Assembly: GCA_037140475.1 (NCBI GenBank)
Contig: JBAXEJ010000116.1
Span: forward strand, 1-5,055
From: PALSA-1006 sp037140475
GTDB taxonomy: Bacteria; Pseudomonadota; Gammaproteobacteria; Burkholderiales; Gallionellaceae
DNA length: 5,055 nt
Direction of reading: 5' to 3'
Each line of letters starts with the position of its first letter. Position 1 is the first letter of the stretch. A program made the translations under genes and the position numbers. The notes beneath the pieces are model-generated. The model ran no database searches and was not told the origin of the DNA. It saw only the letters and a program-made list of their open reading frames with translations. This document shows positions 1-5,055 of the stretch, piece by piece.

Positions 1-73
1 CATCAGATATGGGTTCCAGAGTCATGGGATCGTTTTTAACCGGACACTAGTGAAATATAATCATTAAGTTATA

Positions 74-979
74 TTATTTTTGCGTCTTAACGATACTCAT
101 CGCGGTTGCCACCATTGCCCCCATATCAGCCAAGTTCCCCGGCAAAATTAAGGTGTTCCCTGCTTTAGCCACATTACCAAACGCCTCGACATATTTTTCT
201 GCAACCTTAAGATTTACCGCATCCATACCACCAGGAGATTGAATCGCCAGCGCCACTTGCTGAATAGCTTGAGCCGTAGCTGATGCTACTGCTTTGATCG
301 CCTCTGCTTGCCCCTGCGCTGTATTAATTGCAGCTTGTCTCTCACCTTCTGAACGCTGAATAAATGCTTCGCGCTCGCCCGTCGCAATATTAATTTGCTC
401 TTGCTTGCGTCCTTCGGATGCGGCAATCAGCGCGCGTTTTTCACGCTCCGCAGTAATCTGCGCTTGCATCGCATGCAAAATTTCTTTGGGTGGTGTGAGG
501 TCTTTAATTTCGTAGCGCAATACTTTTACGCCCCAGCTTGTTGCCGCTTCATCTAAGGCTTGAACAACTGAGCGATTAATGTCATCACGCTCCTCAAATG
601 TTTTATCCAATTCCATCTTGCCGATAACAGAACGCAGGGTCGTCTGCGCAAGTTGGGTAATCGCCATAATGTAATTACTTGTGCCATAAGAAGCCAAACG
701 TGGATCAGTCACCTGAAAATACAAAATGCCATCAACCTGCAATTGCGTGTTGTCTTTGGTGATACAAACTTGGCTCGGCACATCCAGCGGCACTTCTTTG
801 AGCATGTGTTTGTAGGCCACATTATCGATAAACGGAATGACGATATTCAAACCAGGAGACAACGCAGCGTGAAACTTACCCAAGCGCTCCACCACCCAAG
901 AGTTTTGCTGAGGCACAACTTTGAGTGCTTTCACAATAAAAATTGTGGCTGCGAATACGATGAACAGAGCAATTTCCAT
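74..979 (-). CDS. qmcA: SPFH/Band 7 membrane protein, QmcA/paraslipin-like
   Basis: A 301-aa stomatin/prohibitin-type scaffold protein, anchored in the inner membrane. Such proteins oligomerise and organise membrane microdomains and quality control. Seen in the sequence: one N-terminal hydrophobic segment (residues about 2-20), then the Band 7 domain (about 20-175) with VPQQNSWVVERLGKF, LSPGLNIVIPF, VPSQVCITKDN and MELDKTFEERDDIN, all typical of the paraslipin/QmcA branch. An Ala/Glu/Gln-rich coiled coil follows (about 170-245, SEGRKQEQ, SEGERQAA) and a C-terminal segment AEKYVEAFGN...LILPGNLADMGAM. Length is close to that of E. coli QmcA. The ATG at 979 has a strong AGGAGGA site at 983-990. 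The NfeD stop lies only 13 bases upstream, so the two are co-transcribed and probably translationally coupled. Family assignment is very secure; the symbol is by similarity only and the exact cellular role is inferred. Confidence 0.95.
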   Translation of the reverse strand: MEIALFIVFAATIFIVKALKVVPQQNSWVVERLGKFHAALSPGLNIVIPFIDNVAYKHMLKEVPLDVPSQVCITKDNTQLQVDGILYFQVTDPRLASYGTSNYIMAITQLAQTTLRSVIGKMELDKTFEERDDINRSVVQALDEAATSWGVKVLRYEIKDLTPPKEILHAMQAQITAEREKRALIAASEGRKQEQINIATGEREAFIQRSEGERQAAINTAQGQAEAIKAVASATAQAIQQVALAIQSPGGMDAVNLKVAEKYVEAFGNVAKAGNTLILPGNLADMGAMVATAMSIVKTQK

Positions 980-992
980 GATTCCTCCTAAG

Positions 993-1415
993 TTAATGCG
1001 ATAAATTACGATGAGTTAACACAAGCCCAGAACCGTGCATAGCGGCAATATATAGCACACCCTCCCGCGGCATATCAGCCGACTCTAGCTGCGCATCCCA
1101 CTCGGCACCGCGATATAAAACCCTTGCCGAGCCATCTTCGCGCCAGCTGAGCACCTTCACCGGCTGGCCGATGTCCATGCTATCACTCGCATCCTCTTTG
1201 AGTTGAGCGCTTTTCCATTTACGCAGCAAAGCGATTCCGGCAATCGCCCCTGCAGCGGACAACGCTAACTGCCAAGCAGTACCAACCCCCATCCACGCCA
1301 CTAGACCGCCGATACCTGCGGCAATCGCCAGTACCAGCAAATAAAAAGTGCCGGTTACCATCTCTACACCCAGCAAAATCAATGCAAGCAAAAACCAATA
1401 AATATAATTTTCCAT
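993..1415 (-). CDS. NfeD-family membrane protein (short form)
   Basis: A 140-aa short NfeD protein, the usual partner of SPFH proteins. Seen: two to three closely packed transmembrane helices in residues about 5-65 (YWFLLALILLGVEMVTG, FYLLVLAIAAGIGGLVAWM, LALSAAGAIAGIALL), a charged linker (KWKSAQLKED), then a soluble C-terminal OB-fold domain (about 80-136). This contains the family signature ARVLYRGAEWDAQL and ends in GLVLTHR. Short NfeD proteins lack the N-terminal ClpP-like protease domain of the long form, so no enzymatic activity is expected; the OB domain is thought to support the SPFH oligomer. The ATG at 1415 is preceded by GAGGAA at 1419-1424. It is first in a two-gene unit with the SPFH gene 13 bases downstream. 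The 84-base gap upstream holds a TATTAT -10-like hexamer (minus strand, 1458-1463) but no good -35, so the promoter is unproven. Confidence 0.93.
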   Translation of the reverse strand: MENYIYWFLLALILLGVEMVTGTFYLLVLAIAAGIGGLVAWMGVGTAWQLALSAAGAIAGIALLRKWKSAQLKEDASDSMDIGQPVKVLSWREDGSARVLYRGAEWDAQLESADMPREGVLYIAAMHGSGLVLTHRNLSH

Positions 1416-1499
1416 GACTTCCTCAACTCGGGCTGATGCACAAATCTAGTCGCAATGATAATAGCTTGCAAATATTAATTCGATAGATTGGTGCAAAAA

Positions 1500-2159
1500 T
1501 TAAAATACATTTTTGGGTGCTCGATCAATTTGGTAAAGCACGAATAGCAGCCCAATCGTTGAAATGAGCAAGAAGTGCGGCCCGAACAACCAGAAAACGA
1601 GCGGCACCATAAAGTAATAAGCGCGCATGCCAATGCTGTAAAACTTGCCGGCACGATTAAGGTGAATGGCGACATGGTCAGGCGTAATCATATGGTGATT
1701 GAGTTCTTGTGGAACATTGATCATGTACCCCACGTGATTGAATACTCGAATTGACATGGAGAAACTAAAAAAAGCCACGAACATATCTGACAGCAGGCAA
1801 ATAAGCTTCACTAGCCAAAGTTCCACCGGTTGAGCGCCCACTATATTTAGAGAATGCCACGTAGCGTCTAATTTTCCTCCCCCACTGAGCGTTAGGATGC
1901 CAATAATCATCAGAACCGAGGTGGATGCGAGAAAAGTGGCTGCCATTGTTGAATTTCGTAGCGTTTGAACCGCAAGAAGATCTTTTTTCTCGCGCATGAC
2001 AGTTTGGACCCAAGCTGTTCGGGCGATCACATTGATAGCTTGAACTGTATAGGCAGGGTCTTTTTGTACTTTACGATTTAGATACAGGTGATATGCGAGT
2101 AGCAATAACACACTGGCACAAACGCTAATAAAGTCGTACACGTATGCAATATGCTCCAT
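1500..2159 (-). CDS. DUF599 family integral membrane protein
   Basis: A 219-aa polytopic inner-membrane protein of the DUF599 family, function unknown. Seen: hydrophobic segments at about residues 9-25, 72-91, 112-136 and 178-208. The conserved cytoplasmic stretch between the first two (ARTAWVQTVMREKKDLLAVQ, then LRNSTMAATFLASTSVLMI) matches the family pattern R-x-x-W-x-x-x-M followed by a small-residue-rich helix. I chose ATG 2159 because AGGA at 2166-2169 sits six bases from it. The frame is open further up to a TTG at 2192 (11 residues longer) and an ATG at 2165, but AGGA lies on top of the 2165 start and nothing supports 2192. The gene points toward nfeD across an 84-base gap and could be read with it, though that gap is large enough for a separate promoter. 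No sign of transfer; it belongs to the conserved side of the window. Confidence 0.85.
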   Translation of the reverse strand: MEHIAYVYDFISVCASVLLLLAYHLYLNRKVQKDPAYTVQAINVIARTAWVQTVMREKKDLLAVQTLRNSTMAATFLASTSVLMIIGILTLSGGGKLDATWHSLNIVGAQPVELWLVKLICLLSDMFVAFFSFSMSIRVFNHVGYMINVPQELNHHMITPDHVAIHLNRAGKFYSIGMRAYYFMVPLVFWLFGPHFLLISTIGLLFVLYQIDRAPKNVF

Positions 2160-2165
2160 AAACAT

Positions 2166-2169
2166 TCCT
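2166..2169 (-). promoter_or_regulatory. Ribosome binding site deciding the DUF599 start
   Basis: AGGA on the minus strand followed by six bases and ATG (2157-2159). It favours the M-E-H-I-A-Y start over ATG 2165, which is directly adjacent to it, and over the upstream TTG at 2192. Confidence 0.5.
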
Positions 2170-2312
2170 AATGATTTGTTAGTACGAAACAATGCTCAAA
2201 TCAGTCACAGTCAAATTTCACTTGAGGCTATTTTATACCGGTCAGAATCAACTTTGACGGTGTATGCCTTTTTCAGCTGGTGGAGGTTGAGCATAAACCA
2301 ATGCATTGAAAT

Positions 2313-2337
2313 GAAAAAATCCCATTTTTACATGGGC
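2313..2337 (-). terminator. Rho-independent-like terminator behind the tRNA-Asp remnant
   Basis: On the minus strand a 5-bp stem CCCAT/ATGGG (2332-2336 with 2321-2325) encloses a 6-base loop and is followed by ATTTTTT (2314-2320). The stem is short, so strength is uncertain. It lies 15 bases past the CCA end of the tRNA-Asp fragment and reads in the same direction, so it is plausibly the original terminator of the tRNA gene, left on the chromosomal side when the gene was split. Confidence 0.5.
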
Positions 2338-2351
2338 TTAACTCACTAGAT

Positions 2352-2394
2352 TGGAGGAGTGGACGGGACTCAAACCAGCGACCCTCGGCGTGAC
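2352..2394 (-). pseudogene. tRNA-Asp(GTC) 3' fragment, probable integration (att) site
   Basis: Read on the minus strand, these 43 bases follow a bacterial tRNA-Asp from the anticodon GTC (2392-2394) through ACGCC of the anticodon arm, GGGTCGC of the variable/T-stem region, the T loop, GAGTCCCGTCC, the acceptor 3' strand and an encoded CCA (2352-2354). No D arm or 5' acceptor strand precedes it, so it cannot be a working tRNA. Compared with the tRNA-Asp consensus as I recall it, there are about five differences. They include T for the normally invariant C of the T loop (GGTTTGAG), a T-stem mismatch and T at the discriminator position, all signs of decay. A 3' half with nothing beyond the anticodon is what remains at the far end of an element inserted by a tyrosine recombinase; an integrase pseudogene lies 1.7 kb to the right. 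Identity as Asp rests on GTC plus ACGCC and GGGTCGC. Confidence 0.75.
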
Positions 2395-2762
2395 CGCGTC
2401 TATATTTTATTGCTAAATAATCAATTAGTTAAGTAAATTTTGGGGAAAGATGGAACTACCTCAAAACTCCGTCATTACAAGAGGTGTTTTTTGCATCTTA
2501 CTAAAAATATTGCCAATACTTTAGCTAAGTTTCGGGGAGGTCGATAGAAGATCGAGCCAATTAATAGTATTTTGGGTAGAAACATAATGCGAGTCTGCAC
2601 TTTTGAAAAAGGAGTATCAATCACCCCCGTGCTCTAAATTTTCATGGCTCGATAATACCCAAATAAGGAATCATCAATCTCATATTGGGTTTTATCACGT
2701 TATCCCTCCTCATAATTTGCGCTACACCTTACTTTGAGGTGACTAATCAGAGATGAAATATC
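2395..2762. other. AT-rich intergenic stretch without a convincing gene
   Basis: About 370 bases between the tRNA fragment and the toxin promoter, visibly more AT-rich than the flanks. No protein-coding gene is recognisable. What can be seen is a weak plus-strand stem (ACCTC 2458-2462 with GAGGT 2481-2485) followed by GTTTTTT; two complementary pairs in crossing order (2551-2559 with 2645-2653, and 2571-2578 with 2656-2663); and an 18-codon minus-strand reading frame at 2642-2698 with a strong Shine-Dalgarno sequence. It could hold the remains of the integrated element or a small RNA; nothing is proven. Confidence 0.5.
2642..2698 (-). CDS. Possible 18-aa small ORF with strong RBS
   Basis: On the minus strand, GAGGAGGG (2704-2711) is followed by five bases and a GTG start (2696-2698). 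The frame then runs for 18 codons (M-I-K-P-N-M-R-L-M-I-P-Y-L-G-I-I-E-P) to TGA at 2642-2644. The Shine-Dalgarno match and spacing are better than those of the toxin genes next to it. The peptide resembles nothing I recognise, and no promoter is evident. It may be a small protein, a leader peptide, the start of a truncated gene, or chance. Confidence 0.2.
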   Translation of the reverse strand: MIKPNMRLMIPYLGIIEP

Positions 2763-2789
2763 TTGACAAGAGCTTGTAATTTTTAGAAT
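2763..2789 (+). promoter_or_regulatory. Probable promoter of the toxin-antitoxin operon
   Basis: A perfect -35 hexamer TTGACA (2763-2768) is followed after 15 bases by TAGAAT (2784-2789), five of six matches to TATAAT. The spacing is shorter than the usual 17. It sits directly against the ATG at 2790, so transcription would begin around 2796-2797, past that codon and just before the ATG at 2799. The -35 box overlaps a 12-base inverted repeat, ACAAG-AG-CTTGT (2766-2777), a possible repressor half-region. Confidence 0.5.
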
Positions 2790-2810
2790 ATGTCATATAT
2801 GTCATATTCT
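2785..2810. promoter_or_regulatory. 26-bp near-palindrome over -10 and start codons, candidate operator
   Basis: The arms AGAATATG (2785-2792) and CATATTCT (2803-2810) are perfect reverse complements, and the centre CATATATG (2794-2801) is itself a palindrome. Only the pair 2793/2802 fails to match, so 24 of 26 positions are symmetric. It covers the putative -10 box and both possible start codons of the toxin. Toxin-antitoxin operons are commonly repressed by their antitoxin at such sites, and the second gene carries a winged-helix domain, so autoregulation here is a reasonable inference, not a demonstrated fact. Confidence 0.5.
2790..2807 (+). repeat. Tandem 9-bp repeat duplicating the toxin start
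   Basis: Two perfect adjacent copies of ATGTCATAT (2790-2798 and 2799-2807) encode M-S-Y-M-S-Y and provide two in-frame start codons. The same bases form most of the near-palindrome at 2785-2810. Confidence 0.8.
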
Positions 2811-3530
2811 CTATACAAAGCGCAGGATGCCATCTTGGATAAGGTATTTTCAAACCTTGACCAACTTGGCATTCCGAATTGCATCTTGGCGGGCGGAACC
2901 GCATTGGCGAGGCATTACCTGCATCATCGCGTATCCTACGATCTCGATTTTTTTGTGGGCGGTAATCTCTCCCCAGAAAAACTATCAATTGCGCTTGGCC
3001 GCATTGGCATTAATTTAAGTGACGTGCAGATAGAGTCTGGTGGCGTATTCGCTCATCAACTGCATGGGTACGCGAACATCGCTGATACTACGGTCAAGAT
3101 CTCGTTTATTGAAGACGTGTATGAAGGCATGTGGCCAAAGAAACAATTCGGCAATGTTACTACCGAAGAAATCGGCGGTTTGTATCACCGGAAATTGCGC
3201 ACTATTTCTGGCAGCGGTTATGGTAAGGGTACGCAAGGAGCTCGCCAAACCGCTCGAGATTTATTCGATGCCTATGTACTCAACAGTCAAATACAACCCA
3301 TACACACCTTTTTAAGTGAGTCGAATCAGCATGGCGCCAATTACCCACTGGATGCCTTCTGCGCAAATATTCTGAGCATGCCATGGTTCGACCTGATGGA
3401 TGAATTTGAAGGGCTTGAATTACTTTCACCCTACCTTGGGATAACCCTGATTGGAGACATCAAGCCAGCACTGGTAAATGAGGCAATGACAATTCAAAAA
3501 TTAGTTGAAATTGATGATGAAGATCACTGA
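2790..3530 (+). CDS. AbiEii/AbiGii-type nucleotidyltransferase toxin
   Basis: A 246-aa protein of the AbiEii/AbiGii (DUF1814) family, DNA polymerase beta-like nucleotidyltransferases that act as toxins in abortive-infection and toxin-antitoxin systems. Some relatives (MenT) modify tRNA acceptor ends; the target here is unknown. Seen: motif I LAGGTALARHY (GGT at 35-37), the metal-binding motif HRVSYDLDFFV (D51, D53), a third strand TVKISFIED (102-109), and the conserved basic/acidic helices HRKLRTI (K135) and ARQTARDLFDAYVL (R156, D157, D160). All key residues are present, so it is probably active. The C-terminal 80 residues are less conserved, probably helical. Two ATGs are possible, 2790 and 2799, created by a tandem ATGTCATAT repeat; neither has a Shine-Dalgarno sequence, and 2799 suits a leaderless message. 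It overlaps the next gene by about 17 bases, indicating coupled expression. Its order, toxin before putative antitoxin, is the reverse of classical abiE. Confidence 0.88.
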   Translation: MSYMSYSLYKAQDAILDKVFSNLDQLGIPNCILAGGTALARHYLHHRVSYDLDFFVGGNLSPEKLSIALGRIGINLSDVQIESGGVFAHQLHGYANIADTTVKISFIEDVYEGMWPKKQFGNVTTEEIGGLYHRKLRTISGSGYGKGTQGARQTARDLFDAYVLNSQIQPIHTFLSESNQHGANYPLDAFCANILSMPWFDLMDEFEGLELLSPYLGITLIGDIKPALVNEAMTIQKLVEIDDEDH

Positions 3531-4050
3531 AAGCCAAATTGAAGTATGGGAACGCGCCAAGCGCATGGCCTTCTGGGACCAAGGCAAGCTGGACTATGCC
3601 AAATGGTTGTCAGCATTCAAGGTTGGCAATACTAATCTCATTCAGCAAAGCATCAATTACATGCGCTCCGCAGATTTGATTGGGCTTGTTGGCAAACGTC
3701 AGTTTATCAAAACATGGCCATTGCTACGGAATGCCGATGAGCTTAACGAAAACAAGAAAGCTATTTTGGATGCCGCGTGGGGATTTTATGTGGCCGGAGA
3801 TGTTTCATTCCCGGTTACTGCTTCTGTGACGCGCTTTCATCCCAAAAAACTAGGAACATTACGCGTATTAGCAAAAGCGAGTGGAAACGACTCCATTTAC
3901 CAAATCGCCAAAATGACTGGACGTGAGTATCGTCGTGTGTACGATGACATCATGGATTTTGTGGCGGATGGAATTGCCGTTCTTGCCACAGAGATTAGAA
4001 ATGGCCGCACATCTAAGGTACCTCGTCTTCATGGGTTGCACCTACTCTGA
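3514..4050 (+). CDS. Putative antitoxin/repressor with C-terminal winged helix-turn-helix
   Basis: A protein of about 178 aa, overlapping the end of the toxin gene. Residues about 110-177 (numbered from ATG 3517) look like a winged helix. A helix (KLGTLRVLAKASG) is followed by SIYQIAKMTGREYRRVYDDI, a helix-turn-helix with a basic recognition helix, then a wing (GIAVLATEIRNGRTSKVPRLHG). This resembles the HVO_A0114/COG4190 type of predicted regulators, to which TumA-like antitoxins belong. Residues 1-105 (WERAKRMAFWDQGKLDYAKW...) match nothing I recognise and may bind the toxin. Partnership with the nucleotidyltransferase is inferred from the overlap and the DNA-binding domain. In classical AbiEi the wHTH is N-terminal and the gene comes first; both are reversed here. 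The start is uncertain: tandem ATGs at 3514 and 3517, with TTG further up at 3505, and no clear Shine-Dalgarno site, so translational coupling is likely. It ends about 17 bases before the integrase remnant. Confidence 0.72.
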   Translation: MMKITESQIEVWERAKRMAFWDQGKLDYAKWLSAFKVGNTNLIQQSINYMRSADLIGLVGKRQFIKTWPLLRNADELNENKKAILDAAWGFYVAGDVSFPVTASVTRFHPKKLGTLRVLAKASGNDSIYQIAKMTGREYRRVYDDIMDFVADGIAVLATEIRNGRTSKVPRLHGLHLL

Positions 4051-4066
4051 AAGCGATTATTGATAA

Positions 4067-5041
4067 GTCACTCGCGATGGCATCAACCCTTTAACCTCAA
4101 AGAAACAAAGCAAAATCGCCGCCGCACTTGCAAGCGCAAAAATGATGATCTTTGATCAGTGCGCCGAAGCTTACATCTTGGCTCACAAGGCTAGCTGGAA
4201 AAACACCAAGCATGGTGATCAGTGGACGAACACGCTCAACACTTACGCTAGTCCAGTATTCGGCCATTTACCTGTAGCCGAGATCGACACTGGGCTGATA
4301 GTAAAGTGTCTTGCGACGATATGGGAGAGCAAGACCGAGACCGCCAGTCGCGTGCGCGGTCGAATTGAGGCAGTGCTGGGCTGGTCTACTACCAGCGGCT
4401 ACCGTACCGGTGAGAATCCTGCTCGCTGGAAAGGACATCTGGAGAATTTGCTGGCAACAATCAACAAGAGCATTAGAACAAAAAACCTTCCGTCGCTACC
4501 TTGGCAACGCATCAGCGCGTTTGTTACTGACTTACGATCGCGTGAGGGCGCGTCTGCACGTGCGGTCGAGTTCGCCATACTGACAGCTTGCCGCTCTGGA
4601 GAGGTGCGCGGTGCACGATGGTCTGAATTTGATTTTGCGGGCAAGGTCTGGACGATACCCGCCGCACGAATGAAGGCTGGACGTGAACATCAGGTGCCCT
4701 TAAGTGATGCCGCACTCACCTTGTTGGAGTCAATGCCAAAAGTCGGTGAACTAGATGTGGTATTTGCGGGCACCAAAGGCCAGCCTTTGTCGGATATGTC
4801 TCTGACGGCAGTAATCCGACGGATGAACGGCGAAGAAAACCCAAACTGGATAGATGCTAACGGAGCGAATATAACCGTTCATGGCTTCCGCAGTAGTTTT
4901 CGCATGTAGGCAGATGAAACGACCAACTACCCCCGGGAAGTTGCCGAACACGCTCTGGCGCATCATTTACCTGAAGCTGTTGAACGTGCCTATCAGCGAG
5001 GTGTTGAATTGCGCTTAAAGGAGACCCACTTCAGGCAGTAA
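4067..5041 (+). pseudogene. P4-type tyrosine integrase, N-truncated and interrupted by a stop
   Basis: A broken site-specific tyrosine recombinase of the P4/DUF4102 type found in tRNA-borne islands. Integrase similarity begins upstream of the first ATG (4142), at VTRDGINPL (about 4067-4093). It runs through the core-binding domain (FDQCAEAYILAHKASWKN, ASPVFGHLPVAEIDT, ASRVRGRIEAVLGW, GENPARWKGHL) into the catalytic domain: ACRSGEVRGARW with the first catalytic arginine, MKAGREHQVPLSDAAL with the lysine, and TVHGFRSSFR with H-x-x-R. There TAG (4907-4909) replaces the usual Trp of FRDWA. The same frame then resumes as ADETTNYPREVAEHALAHHL and VERAYQRG, with the catalytic His (4961-4963) and Tyr (4991-4993), to TAA at 5039. 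The N-terminal arm-binding domain, usually about 90 residues, is missing; stops at 4061 and 4064 precede the homology. The tail after YQRG is also unlike the family's usual D-L-x-x-K-R-R. A 255-aa product from 4142 could not cleave DNA. Confidence 0.9.
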
Positions 5042-5055
5042 ATTGCATCCGAATT

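Noticed and set aside
653..991. 112-codon open frame on the plus strand opposite the SPFH gene
   Set aside because: It is antisense to a clearly conserved protein, its product is not protein-like, and it has no ribosome site.
1475..1675. Open frame on the minus strand overlapping the DUF599 gene
   Set aside because: It is out of frame with the DUF599 protein, which has recognisable family motifs and membrane helices; the other product does not.
2279..2300. TGGTGGAGG-like run that could be another tRNA 3' end
   Set aside because: The following bases do not match any T arm or acceptor stem.
2458..2496. Plus-strand stem ACCTC/GAGGT followed by GTTTTTT as a terminator
   Set aside because: The stem is only 5 bp with an 18-base loop, and there is no plus-strand gene upstream for it to end.
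2475..2585. 36-codon minus-strand frame (M-F-L-P-K-I-L-L-I-G...) that looks like a small hydrophobic/basic peptide, possibly a type I toxin
   Set aside because: No Shine-Dalgarno sequence before the ATG and no promoter that I can see; such composition is common by chance in AT-rich DNA.
2725..2741. CACCT/AGGTG hairpin upstream of the toxin promoter as an operator
   Set aside because: Only 5 bp with a 7-base loop; much weaker than the symmetry at 2785-2810.
2743..2988. 81-codon minus-strand frame across the toxin start
   Set aside because: It is antisense to the nucleotidyltransferase active-site region and has no family features.
4751..4966. Minus-strand frame opposite the end of the integrase
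   Set aside because: It is the complement of conserved integrase sequence; no independent support.

Overview
The window looks like a betaproteobacterial chromosome (possibly Nitrosomonadales-like; inferred only from the style of the proteins and the tRNA, low confidence). It has a conserved left half and a transferred, partly decayed right half.

Left half (about 74-2340, all on the minus strand) is housekeeping membrane biology. A DUF599 membrane protein comes first in transcriptional order. It is followed by a tightly spaced pair, a short NfeD-family membrane protein and a QmcA/stomatin-like SPFH protein. NfeD and SPFH proteins are a well-known partnership in bacterial membrane microdomains. 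A hairpin plus T-run, reading leftwards at 2313-2337, fits the old terminator of a tRNA gene.

The boundary is at 2352-2394: a 43-base minus-strand fragment matching the 3' part of tRNA-Asp(GTC), from the anticodon to CCA, with no 5' half. This is the usual scar of a tyrosine-recombinase element integrated into a tRNA gene, here with several decay mutations.

Right half (2395-5055, genes on the plus strand) is the element side. About 370 bases of AT-rich DNA without a convincing gene lead to a promoter and palindrome, then two overlapping genes. The first is an AbiEii/AbiGii-type nucleotidyltransferase toxin. The second is a 178-aa protein with a C-terminal winged-helix domain and an unrecognised N-terminal region, the likely antitoxin/autorepressor. 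Next is a P4-type tyrosine integrase pseudogene. It has lost its N-terminal arm-binding domain and carries an in-frame TAG just after the H-x-x-R motif, before the catalytic tyrosine.

Taken together, a toxin-antitoxin cassette appears stranded in the remains of a genomic island whose integrase is dead. The points most worth following are the reversed toxin-first order, the C-terminal position of the wHTH, and the 26-bp near-palindrome over the toxin promoter and start codons.
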